From Glandiceps talaboti (lineage: Eukaryota > Hemichordata > Enteropneusta > Spengelidae): a stretch of DNA of 64,000 bases. Under the pieces are notes generated by a model that made no database searches, was not told the origin of the DNA, and saw nothing but the letters and a program-made list of their open reading frames with translations. Both the position numbers and the translations under genes were made by a program. Positions within the stretch are counted from its first letter, which is position 1. Each line of letters begins with the position of its first letter. This document shows positions 1 through 13,686 of the stretch, one piece after another. The DNA lies in the NCBI RefSeq assembly GCF_964340395.1, contig NC_135568.1, positions 14,752,776-14,816,775 of the forward strand. The letters are read 5' to 3'.

Positions 1-847
1 GATGATATCAAATTACCTCAGTATGTGAGATACAGTGCTGAGTTTACAGTAGTATTTTGATTTGTTTACCATCATCACAATAAACAGGTTCATAAGGTTG
101 GGACTTCATGATTACCATCATGTTTTTACATTGCATATATAAATATGTGATGTCGTACTTGTGAATGTTAGTTAAGGGGTGGGGGTTGTCCTAAATGAAC
201 AATGTTCGTTTATTTAGCTAGTGTGACTTTTTATGCTCTTCCCAATAGTCTCGCCAACAGTGCGTCACATGTATTTTTTATCTTTAAGTTAGTTCATTCA
301 ACAATCATGGTAATATATTACTAAAGGACACCTTCGACACATGGAAACAAAATGCAAGTAATTAGTGATACACTGTTGCAATCAAAGTGCAGTAGCCTAA
401 ATAAAGTGTCGCATAAATATTTTCCTCAGACTGCAGTGCTAACAATGTAACAATTATTTGTATTTTGTTTTCATTTGTCAAAACGTTCACACTCTGAAGT
501 GTTCTCTTTATATGCAAATAAATGTTGTATGTATGAACCAAGTTAAAAAATATCTTTGTGACACACACGAGTTTCTGCAAAAATCCTAAAACATTTTGTT
601 TCAATGTCATTGGAGAGTTTAGCTGAAACTAGCTGTAATGTCGTGACGGTTCGCTCCTTACCTGGAAACTGTTGCATAACCATTTGCAGGAGTGCGTACA
701 CTCATGGCCATCAAAGGTATCGATCGAAGCAATATTCCTTATGAGTAGGTATTTGTGAACTGAAGTGTTTTGCAGTTCACCAACACATCCGACAAGGGTC
801 ATATTTAATTCATTGTATTTATAATATACGAACATATGCTATCGTAT

Positions 848-898
848 ATTTGTAAAAATAATAATAATAATAATCTCTGTTTATACTGGATAGTTCCT
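848..898 (-). mobile_element. 3' fragment of the tRNA-derived SINE family
   Basis: On the minus strand, the sequence ACTATCCAGTATAAA followed by an ATT repeat matches the 3' end of the SINE at 14072-14338. The rest of the element is absent. Confidence 0.55.
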
Positions 899-1011
899 TA
901 CATTTTCACAAACTTCCAGTGAGAGTCGACCTCACGTGTTCCGTGTTCATGCAGGAGATGTCCCTACTGTCTCTTCTAAATCGAGTGTCCAGTTACACAG
1001 CAATATAATAT

Positions 1012-1013
<2 letters not shown>

Positions 1014-1089
<76 letters not shown>
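1014..1089. repeat. TA microsatellite
   Basis: Uninterrupted TA dinucleotide array of about 76 bp. Its apparent reading frames are meaningless. Confidence 0.9.
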
Positions 1090-1092
<3 letters not shown>

Positions 1093-1329
1093 ATACGCAC
1101 CTGTGCTAAGATGTCGTTGATACAACGTTTACCTTTAATGAGTAATTTCAATAATAAACTATCCAGCAATGAAGCAGTGTATCATGCCCTCTTCACTCTT
1201 CAAATTCCTTATAATTTGGCAAATACATTAACCTAAGAAAGCACAGTTGTCAAAAAAGCCTATTGCCATAGTTTCTTAGTTTTAATGACCATAATTAGTG
1301 ATTCCCTTGCAGGGGGCTATCACTTTAAA

Positions 1330-1552
1330 TATGGTGTCTAAATGTAAGAAACTATTTAAATGAACGTACTGCATCAGAAGGCAGACACGCGGGCGCTAAT
1401 TTTTTGATGTCTGCATTTGATGTCTGCATGGCACGTGGCACATTAGTTCATTCATTTAGACAAAATGTTGTAAGAAACTGTATTTATGCAATCTTGCGGT
1501 GGTATGTGTAGTTTCGTATTAGCTTCTACATGGTTGTATCAAAGAGAAAAGC
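1330..1552. mobile_element. Palindromic MITE family C, right-arm-biased copy
   Basis: Shares GATGTCTGCATGG, GTAAGAAACTGTA and TACATGGTTGTATCAAA with the right arms of the full copies. The left arm is poorly preserved. Confidence 0.5.
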
Positions 1553-1749
1553 GGTACAGGTTTTTGAAATTCGCTGTGACACATATTTATTTAGTTGTTT
1601 TTTCCCCCACAATAAGAACCAACGTAATGGTTGATATGATTAGCTCACGTTCACATTTTGTAATAATTTCCTTAAAATCAAACAATTTTAGACTGACATT
1701 AAAACGTTCACAGGTAAATATTTCATATCAGGCGTAATAAAAAAATGCG

Positions 1750-2069
1750 TGGTTCCGGTTACCCAACCCCACTTAGCTTTTCACTGCTGTTCCTAAACGG
1801 TTTTTATGTATTCTAGAAAAAAAAAAAAAAAATTGCGATAGCTGTTAAGATACGCGAGAACTAGTGGAAGCGGACACACAGCAAGAAATATGTTTTTCCA
1901 ATCTGTAATGACTGTACATCTGATGGGAAGAAAAAATAACACAGAGACAATATGAAAGACACAGCTACCTGAACTAGACACTCACACATACAAAATATAT
2001 ATAATATAAATAAAACAAAAAATCTACCTACCCCACCTATTTTAAATTTACTGTAATCGGAACCACACA
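1750..2069 (+). mobile_element. MITE family A, copy 1
   Basis: About 320 bp with terminal inverted ends GGTTCCGGTTACCC and (reverse complement) GGTTCCGATTAC. It shares the internal landmark CTGTAATGACTGTACATCTG with four other copies in the window (19934, 24423, 26167, 53329). Full ends appear to be AGGCCTAAAA...TGTGGTTCCG. No protein is encoded, so it is non-autonomous. Confidence 0.65.
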
Positions 2070-2142
2070 TTTTTGTGTTATTCCTATGCAACAATCTTAT
2101 AAACTCAGCTTGTGCCACTTTAATGTCATGTGATCAACGTTG

Positions 2143-2143
<1 letters not shown>

Positions 2144-2201
<58 letters not shown>

Positions 2202-2330
2202 ATTTATTGTCAGAAATTAAAGGTTTACAAAATACTCTAACCTTATCTACAAATGTACAAATATATCAAAATTAACAAGTCAAATGTGCCATAAAATACA
2301 TTAATGTAGAGGATTACAAACACATTTCTG
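2144..2330 (-). mobile_element. Probable LINE 3' tail with ATT array
   Basis: On the minus strand the sequence reads GTAAACCTTTAATTTCTGAC, AATAAATTC and then an ATT microsatellite (2144-2199), the layout of a CR1/L2-type 3' end. No coding part is present. Confidence 0.4.
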
Positions 2331-4571
2331 GCTAGGGCCACAACAATAGTTCTTAGGAACTAGTCGAGCTCATGGCCATTGTGATTATGCGGTGCGTTGT
2401 GTGAGGCTGACAGCTTGGAAATTAATACAAATTCATTTGACAAAAGAGAACGAAGTGAGAACAGAAACAATACACAAATCAATTTGAAAAAGGTGTTATT
2501 TTAAATGCAGTATAAACAACCGAAACACGCTACTTATGTTTCTGATGTTTTTAGAGAGGCAATGACAAGTAGGAAATCCAGTGTCTTGTCAAGGACAGCA
2601 CGTATTAGATATCCTACAACGACATAATCTGGAGATAAACCTACTTGGTGGTGGTTTGAGCATATTAGTGATTGCGGAGTTCAAAATCTAGCAATACGTT
2701 AACTTGTAATCTTCGATGCACGAATCAAGAGACGAACAATTACTTGTTGTGTTATTACTTTAATATTAATATATTATGATACTTCTTCATAATATACAGT
2801 AGAGATATTGGAAAAGGCATTACCAGATCACAATTGCCTTTTGGTTTGTATGTACTGAATTGCTTATTAAAGAAATTAAAGTTGTTCTTAATGTGACAAT
2901 TTTTCACTCTCACTGTATATTGCAAAGATAGTATCAGGAATCTCATACAAAAGTAAACAAAAACATTCAAAAATGTGTGCAAATATATCTAGCAACATGA
3001 CCACGCCCATAGCAACAGCCGAATGATCACTATATCGCAAAGATAGCAACATGGTTGGATAGGCAACTGGATAGTCATTTAGCAAATGATCACCAATGGT
3101 TAGAATGGACTTGAATATGGAGAGACATTTTTCAAAACTATACAATACAAGGCCATTGGCGGTATTCTATTAGAGTCTAAAGCAATAACAGTGTCTAGGA
3201 CTTCATAATAACTACATAGTTATTGTTTTATTTTTATTAGTATCATCGTTTGCCAGATATAGATATTTCTTAATGTACTCTAGTTATCGGTGATAATAAA
3301 CAAAACATTCCAAGATACCATGTTATATTGTGTTTGAATGAATACTATGGTAAAGGGTATTAGGCACAATGAAATGTGTGTATCTGTGTGTGTTTTAAAT
3401 GACTCCTATCACTTTTATTACTACCAGTAAGAAACGATCACAATATCTATTTCATAGCAATAATACTTATTCAATAATCGCTTTAGCCTCCGTTTTGGAA
3501 GCGCGTTTTGTCTGAATTTCCTTTAAAAAATAAGTTAACGTAAAGGAACTAAACCCCTTGCTAATATGTCGCCACATGATTCTAGTTTATAGAAAATGTA
3601 ATGAGTAACATATCCTAACGTGGGAGACGCGGAAATTCATGTCCCATCTCGTTTATATTACGATGACGATAGCTAGAGTATATAAAGTAGGATTTAGCCC
3701 GATTGCTGTCGGTTGGAAATTCATGCTTGGAGAATGATGAAGTGCTGGCGCACTGCAAGACTGTCGACATTACCGGGTAACTTCGGTACGATTGAGTTTC
3801 AATTTTAGTATATCTTATTTCTGTCAAGGTGATTTTCCATTAGATATTACATCATGATTAGTGGAACTTCACATGTTAACCTGGTGTGAGTTTATCCGGT
3901 GTGAACTTTTCCCCTTTACAAGAACGTTTATCGCCGTACCGGTATATCCTTCTTCATTTTCATAAACAAGCAAATAATAAGAGTGTGCATCGCACATATC
4001 CATGACTTTACACCCGGTAGTGGCAGGCCTGAATGGGTAAGTACCCATACTTGTTAGCGGAATTTCAAATGAACCCCTTCACCCGTAATATTTCAATGGA
4101 AAACACCCTCTCTTTTTAGTGAATCTGGGAGAAAATCACTGCAAAAAACATCCCTTTATTTCCGAAATCCGGGAGGTTTTACCTTCAAGCACACCTAATG
4201 TATACGCTACACGTACAATATTTGCCCTAATGTTAGGGTGATCTGAAATAGTACCCGTTTTTTTACGATTCCACGAACCTAGATGGCCGACGAAAAATAC
4301 CCCTATTCCGTGAAATTTCTAACAAGCATGCGTACCCGCTTCGTATGGGACTGCCACACCGGCCTTTACACTGAAGGTAATAGGCATTTTGAAGTCATGA
4401 ATATTCATTGTTCACCTTATCTGCTCTCCCATGACAGAATGTAGCCCAAGCAAAGACCCCCGAATGAGAGAAAACTTCAATTTAATGTTTCCTTGAAACC
4501 ATTTGTAATGTAGGAGACGTAAGACAATGAAACTAATCTCCAAACCCTCGAAATTAATTACAACATATGCC

Positions 4572-4577
4572 TTTATT
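4572..4577 (-). terminator. Polyadenylation signal of the polycystin-like gene
   Basis: AATAAA on the minus strand, 54 nt beyond the TAG stop of the last exon. Position and sequence fit a canonical polyadenylation hexamer. Cleavage would be expected at roughly 4545-4560. Confidence 0.6.
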
Positions 4578-4630
4578 TCATGGAGTGGTGGTTGTGATTG
4601 TTCGTAGTTAATTTCTTCTTAGTGGTTAGT

Positions 4631-4723
4631 CTAGCACTTTCGGAATTCATCGTCACCACTAGAATCAAACGGTTTCTTTAATAACCTGAATATCATCGCA
4701 ATGACAATTGCAACAGCAAAGGC
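4631..4723 (-). CDS. Polycystin-like gene last exon: end of helix 5 and stop codon
   Basis: A TTTTTCAG acceptor precedes 30 codons and TAG at 4633-4631. The residues begin AFAVAIVIAMIFRLLKKPFD, directly continuing DPVK of the previous exon in phase 0 and matching the family pattern P-x-K-V-F-A-V-A. The protein then ends SSGDDEFRKC. Full-length relatives continue from here into the TOP domain and helices 6-11. An AATAAA signal follows 54 nt after the stop (4577-4572), so the short end looks like a genuine 3' terminus. Confidence 0.9.
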   Translation of the reverse strand, partial: AFAVAIVIAMIFRLLKKPFDSSGDDEFRKC

Positions 4724-4832
4724 CTGAAAAATATAAATATATATACTGTAACATTACTCATGTATCATATCGGGCACTCCTGCACTAACATTGAACCTTC
4801 CTCCTGTGATATTTGGCAATGCTGTTGAATGG

Positions 4833-4879
<47 letters not shown>

Positions 4880-7800
4880 GTATTACAATGAGGACATGAA
4901 ATATTTAAGCAATAAACCACCCCCTGGGGATGGTATACCAAGAGGTTTTGACCAGTGAACGAAATATATGCACGAGCGATAGCGAGTGCATATATTGAGT
5001 TCACTGGTCAAAACCGAGTGGTATACCTTCCCCAGGGGGTGGTTTATCGCTATTATATTATACCAGTATATTGAAAATATCGGAAACAAGATAAGAACTA
5101 ACGTTTTCTCATTTCATATGCGCCTCTGTGTCTAATTTGCATAACAATAACGCTGCTTTTCAAGACAGCTGATCTTGCAGCGACTGGATTTATTTTATCT
5201 GCTCGTCGTTTCTAGGGATAATCTGTACATTGATCGGCTCATTAAAAGTGCACAGTAATGAATAAACAACCTGTTTGACTCAAGGTATAAACTTGAAGTG
5301 GTTTATTAAATACAGCGTGCTTCGATCGTTCCCGGCCGAATTCGCGACTCGGTGAAGTGAGACGATAGGCATGGCGGCAGGTTGATATTTACAATGTATT
5401 TATATTACTGGAAGTTACGTCAGTAGATTTTCGGGTTTGAGGATTTCCCTCTCGGATTGATGACTGATACTCTAGGACAGGATCCCAGACAAATTTCTAT
5501 TTAGATTAATGGTAAGTCGGCCAGTGTAACCTCTTTCACTTGCTTCATTTTTATGACAGGACAGGACAGCTCACCAATGTTTCCACTCCAGCCGCGCCGC
5601 GCCGAGGCTGGGACCGCGACCGATCTCGTGCATGCCTAGCGCCTTGACCTTAGTACATGTAGAAGGCGATGATTTGAACAAATACGCGATGACTGGGTTG
5701 CTTTCGACATTTCTTTCATAATTTCTCATAAAATATTGTCTCATTGAGAGAAATCCTCCTCTGACAATTCGAAGAGTTCACTATCAGTATCACGGCGGAC
5801 TACAACTCAATGCTCGTAGACGAACAAAATTTGGACGCGTGCCAGCAGTGCATTATCGTACCAGCAGTGCATTATCACTCGTTTTAGACGCGCTAGCTCG
5901 ATGTCTAGACCAATCAGATCCCTCGATTTCCACCATCAATATACTGGTATAATATAATATATTATATGGACAAAGTTCATCCAAGAATGCAGACATAAAC
6001 ATCAAATAACCAACAATTACTAAAAGGGGATAACTATATGGGAATAAGTCTAAAGTACAGGCAAGCAAGTGAAGAAAAGACGATTGCAACATTACAATTT
6101 TGGCTCTCTGCTTATTCCTGCATTTAATATAATGGAATTCTCAAATATTTAGATAGTGTTTATGGGAACTTAGATTCAGGAAAGCAACTCCTAGAAGATG
6201 TGCATGTCATTTAACTGATATTCCATGAATACATAGAGCAGTGATAATTGTTCAGGGTTAAAACCAATGCATTTGCAACGTTTTTACACTTCGGTACTTC
6301 AGATATTTGCTACTACGATAGTCACTTACTAATCTGTGTGACTACCGTATATTTATTGTCCCACGAAACATCATTATCAATTATTTCCGGATGATAAGGA
6401 TTACCAAACATAGGTAGCGCTATATTTATATATACACGGCAATTTACCTTGACAGGGTCCACTAAGAATGCTGATAAGGCGGACGTTGTAAGCTGTGACA
6501 GAAGCCAATGTCTTGATACTTCAGATCCCCACTGTAGGCTGTACAAGACGAGAAAGAAGTTAGAAGTGACCGATGATACGAATACAAGGGCCCATCCCAT
6601 CATGCCGTACAAGACAGTGCAGCGAGACTGCGACATTGGATTTGAAGTCCCGCCATTGCTTTCCGCATCTACCGAAGACCTTACTCGATTCACTCGTCTT
6701 GATTTTGCGAATAGTGCCGTCATCAAGATAGGGGCTGGTAGTGTAATCAGACTACTCATCAATGCAACATAGATACTTCTTAGTATATACAGTGTTTTCA
6801 CTGACTCAGCCCCGGAACTTTCCTCTTTTCCGTGCTCAGCTTCTCTTTTGTAGAACATAGCATTAGACAGCATGGCCAGACTAAAGGTAGCTGCTATACA
6901 CGACAGTCTCTGTACCCGGGTGAAGTGACTTGGCAGTTCTCGCTTGAACACAGACATCCATAAATAATCATTGAACAATTGCATGCGAATATTGCTGAAC
7001 AGTAAATGTACAAATCTGGTTTTATCAATATTTTCAGCAATGTGAAGTGTTCTTGATGATTCATGACAGTTTTTAACGTCACTGCTGCCTAACCAGTCAT
7101 AACATAGGAAATCATACCTGTAAGATGAAAAGTACAAACGCATATTATCATCATGGGATGGGATTTACCCAGAGGAAGAGATAACGGAATATTATCAGAT
7201 TTGTAGAAAGATTAGTCTGTTTACAGCATAGTTGTATTGTATTTGTCTACACGTTTGGGCTGAGTATGTGAAAACGTTGGTAAAAACGAGTTGGAAATGT
7301 GTGCGTATGAAACACACCAAAACCACGCTATCAGGGGCTTGTATGGTAAATTTAAGTAATTACATACATATTGTCACACGCACACTTCACATGCTTTGTA
7401 TGTTAACTCCCCTTTTCATCTCTGCTGTATGTGTACATTTACATAATGACTTCAGTTGAATAACATTGTCGTTGTCGTAATCAAGTTATTGGACGCACAT
7501 CTTTACAAAATCGTAATCACCAACTTTTTCACATTCTCAACACATGCGTGGAATGAGAAATAAATTGAGTACCATTAGCGTAGTAAACGGGCTATAAAAA
7601 GATTTACAACAAATAAGAATAAGCTCCGTCCAAACATTAAGGGGTCATGCAACATGTTGACATTGGTCATATGTATCAAATATGGGTCGAAGATTGAGTT
7701 TATTGCCTTTAGTATACACTGACGATCTCATTGATATTAACGACATTGTGTCGCGTACATCGGTTGGCCTCGAGCCTGCTGTCGAAAATAGTGGCCGGTA

Positions 7801-10272
7801 CAATAGAAATCATTCGGTGATCTCAGTGGTGTAAATCTAGCTGCTGGGCAGGGGTAAACAGAAAAACAAAACAATAAAAAAGGCAGTCATTTTAAAAGGA
7901 ATAATGTTTCTGGTTTTCAATGTCATTGTTTTGGTTGGAAGTAATTGTAAGATACTTTTCATATTTTGTTCATAGCTGATAAAACTAGCTTTCATTTGAA
8001 CGAAAGTATCAGGTAACTATGTGGCCATTCATTTTTTCGTATTTGAAAGAGTGGCATGGCAGGAAATATTCTCCCTACACATAGTAGAAAACTGAACATT
8101 CATTTTTTCTATAATTACTAAACTGTCACAATGTCACGCTTCGAGAGAAAGTTAGTCATCCGGCAAATAACAATCCTTTATTAACTACTTGTCAATCACC
8201 AAATCAGATTGATGGAACTCGATATTGTGCCAAGTACGTAACACACACACACACACACACACACATACTCTCTCTCTCTCTCTGGAAGGAAGGAAGGAAG
8301 AGAAAGAGCACACCAGCTCGGTATAATACAAATTTCGTCAAGAAACTCACTTTTTGTTTTCCTTAATATCCATAACCTCAACTATATCTAACAACCATGG
8401 ATCATACTTCTCGTTCACGGACATACAAAGCTCGACGTGTAGGTTTTCTAGTTGTCCTAGATGCTCCGGCAATGATACTAAAACGCTGTGAATACTACCC
8501 GTCGTCAAATGCTGAAAAAGCAAACCAACGAGTAGGCATGAAACTCTTAGAGGAAGTAAAATACAACGCATGACTAACAGAAGTAAATGTCATATTCCTA
8601 GAGAATGTATTTGGCTCTGTGTTCTGAACCATAATTTGAAAATCTTACCCTTTGTCTTTCTCTGTCGGCTATCTGGATTATACGACTCACTCCGTGTAAA
8701 CCTGTTAATTGAAGTGTAACTTCACATTTAGTTCCTGCACCCGGTCTTAATCCAGTAAAAATAGTAATAAGGTACCCGTATTTCTCACTTGGATCGTTGG
8801 TAATCTCGGGAACGGCTTTCCACTTTGTGAATAAGAATGAAAAAGAAAATAAGATTTTGTCGTTGACTTGTTTTGACTTGTAAAGCTGTTTTTATGTAGT
8901 ACTACGGCCAGTGTCATGTTAGTGTTCACTAGCTCTGTTTGCTACAACCAATCTACCAATAAGGAACTGCACATTTTACACTTTAAGATAAAATTGTAAT
9001 TTGTTGCTTCATTTTGTCTGACTAAAATACACCAAATACAGACACACAGGCGTCAAGTTCTTTAAGTCTGCATTTGGTATCTGCGTGGTGGTAAATTAGT
9101 TGATTTCATTTGAAAAAAGTGTAACAGGAAACTGTAACCATTCAATTTTGCTCTCTTAAGGTGCAGCATGTGCGGTTTCTCATTGGTTTCTGCATGGTTG
9201 TATCAAACAGAGCAGATGAACACTAACATGAAATGGACTGTAATACAAACTGATAATAAGAATGCCACCTGTTAACCTTTTCCAGACTACAAGACTTGTA
9301 ATTTCATTACATAAATGCACAGTTTTACTCTTTGTTGAGTCTTTTAAAGGAAAAGCTACCAAAAGATAAATATTTTTTCATAAAAGTTGCGTTTTGGAAA
9401 GTCATTTCATGATTTCACATAACATACTATTCACTCGGTTGCTAACAAAACCAAAATTGAAAGTCTTTCACCTCCATTGTTCTTTCAGTGATACATCATT
9501 TATCTGAAGTAAATAGCTTATTAGAAGTCATGTATATTCAGTGTGCATCTAATACATTTTCAAGTCTGCTAAGATCCATGATGCAATGGTGTATCACTGT
9601 AAGAAACATTAAGGTGAAAAAGAGTTTCAATTAGATTTTTTCTGGTAACTGAGAGAATATTATGTAATGTGAAATCATAAAATGAATCTCCAGAACCCAA
9701 AGTTTATGAAAATACCTTTGGAGAGGTTTTTATAAAATCCATATAATTTTACTTAAGAAACATTTTAAAGATGGCATGTGTGAATTCGGATAAATTTCTT
9801 ATATTTCTTTGTCACTTGTGACAATTGCTAAGATGTCTAAGTACAGTATTGCTTTAAACCATTAATTAGAGCTAACCTTTTGTTATATTTTCGCTAAATT
9901 TCAAGTTTTGATTTCTCAAGGTTATGTTTATTACCATATTGCTTAATCCAGACCTCTAGTGTTCATTCTGAGAAATCGTGACATCATCAGTGGCGATTGC
10001 TAACAGGGCAAATCTCATACCTTGAGTAAGTCTTGTTTATCTTTTCTTCTCATCACTATCACCATGGTTATATACAAGACAAAGCCAACTATGATTGTGA
10101 TTAGGACAGTAGAATTGTCGGCATTGATTGGTATATTAAACACTTCATCAAACACAATCTCATTAACCGGAACAACAATGTCAGCAAAAGTGAATAACGT
10201 CAGATGGTTGAAGTGACAGGTTGAGTAGGTGTCATTTTCTGTTGATGGAGACTGAAATATAATAGAGAAATT

Positions 10273-10359
<87 letters not shown>

Positions 10360-12780
10360 AAATATTTTACAGTAATGTTGTATTAGATAATTCTGTTAGA
10401 ACCCCGTGTCATTTCACACAATAATTCCAATTTAACGGAATTTTAGCAGAATCATTTTTGACTGTATTATGTAAAGGTTAACTTAATTTTAAAATGATGT
10501 AGTCAAGGAAACAGGAGTCATGGATGATAAGTTTACATTTAGAATGGAAACGCATTTAACACCTAACAATAACAATAACAATGACAATAACAGAAACGCA
10601 TTGCAGGTGCTGGAGGGGTGTCAAATGAAAGGTTAAACCTGTTCAATATCGCATCACTGTTCATTACATCACTAACCCAATCTTACTGTACCAATAACTA
10701 CATATGTGTTTGCACTTTAATGAACCTTGTGCAATCTCTTACATAGACGACGTCGTTATTGCATTAATTCTATGAATGTAATATTTGACTTACCATGTAC
10801 GGTGTTCACATCTATCATTGCAGTGAATATTCAAGGGAAGGCCATAACCCTAACTATATACCGTACACTAAATTCGTCATTTGGGCTTAGAAATGACGTA
10901 ATCATTAAACAAATAATGTGTCAACTATTATGGCTATACTACAATACTGTTATTTCGCCACTGGATATTAGAGTTTAAATATGTACGTTTTAAGTTTAAT
11001 ACTAACCGTTCTGTTTGCGGTTGTGGCTACCCAACAACCATCTGATGCCCACATCTCATTTTCTTCATTCCAATATAAACAAGATGAATAGATGACTGAT
11101 ATTGTAATGTTATGTACGCCAATGCTTTCAATCTTGTTGTCTGCTAAAATATGAAAAATAAGTTAACTTTTGATTGATAAATAACTTCCCACATCTCACC
11201 AAAGGCTATTTTATCTTAATCTTGGATTAAAGCTAATGTAATTCAAAGTTACCCTAGTAACATAATGGTATGGTAGCATCTAAAAAGTAGTCTTTTAAGA
11301 TAGTATAATTGGCTTTTCCATAATTGGAAACACCTTTTTTCGTTTTTATTTCATTGTCCGTGACTGTTAATTCAACTTTCACTACCCAAGTGTGTTGTTA
11401 CTGCACTTTTAATTGGTGTTTATCAACAATTTATCTTTCAATTTCCTCTTGATTATAACCCCCCGCCTCTCAAAAAGTATATACGCTACTGGCAAGTAGA
11501 TGCTTAGGGTATGTATGAAATAATGAAATAGTCCGAACTACATAAAGGATTTAGGACAACTTGTACCTATTCGAAACGATGCGCTTTGTTCTTGTCTGTA
11601 TGCAGAAACGAGTAAGAAGTTATTCGTTGTCGCTTAAGTTCGCGTATGTGACAGAAAAGAGATTAATCAAGTGTGGAAAATGACGACGGACCCAATTACT
11701 ACCTAACTAACCGTTGCTATGTGTGGGATTCGCAGAGAGAGATATATACATATATATATAGTTTTCACTGCGACGGAAACAACAGAGCGTCACACTATTG
11801 GCACAATGAACATCCATTGAATATCACCAACCCAATATACAATGTCACAATAGCCATCTGGGCAGGAGGCGACAATGCAATGTCCAGGTGATTCGGACTA
11901 GGGATATGAACTACACATGTTGCAATATAAATTAACTGATTAACAATATAGTTGCATGAAAAGTCTAATTTACCCACCTTTACTCAACTTTTACCCTACC
12001 TGTGACCAACCTAACCGCCATCTCTGTCCAGGGGTAGTACGAGACGCAGTATCGATTTTGACTGCATACAGGCCCCAGTGGAGAGATCACCGTGTGAAAG
12101 GTGAAAGTCAAAGGTGGAACTTTAGTCTCATACACACCACATTTACACATCCTCTGTATAAGCTTACCCCGGGTGGAAAGACATGGTCAAATATGACTTT
12201 TCGGGTAGTATATTAATTGATGGACACCACATTTATTAAGTTTATCTACTCACTAGAGTACTTACCTATATTCATAAAGAAGAACAACGTTTTCTGGGAT
12301 GGAACAGTGTATACATTTATTTTGGTATGACCGCTTGGGATTTTCCACGATTCGTCGAACATCGTCCCATTTGCTAGTCCGTCACCTTTCATGTATAGGC
12401 CATAGTTCACATCTTCCATATGGGATTTAATCGACATTGTCATAACACTACTGCCATTCGTTATATTCACTTGAAATTCGAGACTTCGCTCTCGTGATAT
12501 CTCAAACTGCCTAGAGGTGACCCACCCGTCAGTCTTTCTGCTGCTAGTGTTGACTCTAAACGAGCCACTAGCCTGAAGAGGCATGCCATTTTCATCCAAT
12601 AATTCCAGGGAGATAACTGACGAAGTAATGGTGTCCGAATCACGACAAAAGTATGGATTAACCAAAGAGCCAACGTACTGGAAAACAGACGAAAATACGA
12701 AATTACAATTACAAGTAGACCATTTCAGAATTAATCCTCAAAATATATTATAAAGCGACCCTAAGAGAAATTGACATATC

Positions 12781-12828
<48 letters not shown>

Positions 12829-13644
12829 CTGCCCATTTGTTACAGTATTGAAAAAGAAGAAATATTTTACATTCTTAGGTAAATGGTAAAGGGAGAATGG
12901 AAAATAGCAAAACTAGTCCAGTCCGTCTCCTAGGACACTGTCAGTGTGACATTTGTACAACTGATTTTTTAAAGTTTTACTGAGGGCAGTTACATGTAGA
13001 CACGTAAAATCATCCGATGTCTACATTACTACATGTATAGATGTAAACATATGTAGCCATGTACAAATGTCATCTGACCAGACGCTCAAAGTGAAGTATA
13101 GCTTTTTAAAATGGTTTCAACAATTGTGAAATATAGTATATACATAACGTAATTGTTGCCTTAAGTTGATCGTTATTGATGACACAAAAAGACATTCTTA
13201 GGGTTGCTATTCACTGGACACGAGTAACTGTTTGCTTTGGTCAGGATTAAAATGCTCATGGACATTGCAATGTTGTTTCACAGGGAAAATGTAGGTACAT
13301 TTTGTCATGTACGTTTTTGCGGGTATTTATGCTATTTTCAGCAAGGAAATTGTAACTGATTTAAGTGACTATAAACTATATGCTCTGTTAGGGATGATCG
13401 CACACTGCTGTCACGCAAGCTCAATAAACGAATGAAGTTTGTCTAGAGGGGGGCAGGGGGTCACACCTTCAATGATAACAAGTTCTGAATTTACTACTGG
13501 GATGTTCATAAGTTGATTAAAATTTACAGCTAATGTGATATACAGTGCTGGGTTTCGGATAGTATTTTAATGTGTTCACGATCAATTTTCATCTTGGTTT
13601 ACATCTTACATAAACGTGTCGATGTTGCACTTGTGAACGTTTCG

Positions 13645-13686
<42 letters not shown>

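Larger units (their letters stand above)
1..4560. other. Gene-free flank downstream of the receptor gene
   Basis: Apart from the SINE end, TA and AAT arrays and MITE copies listed, no exon-like sequence was found on either strand. In particular there is no sign of polycystin channel-domain exons on the minus strand, which is relevant to the early stop of the receptor. Confidence 0.6.

Noticed and set aside
2755-3145. Hydrophobic minus-strand frames downstream of the receptor stop
   Set aside because: Checked as possible channel helices, but they lack any polycystin motif and have no splice sites in phase.
6449-6772. Plus-strand 107-residue open frame
   Set aside because: It is the antisense shadow of the receptor helix exon 7117-6448.
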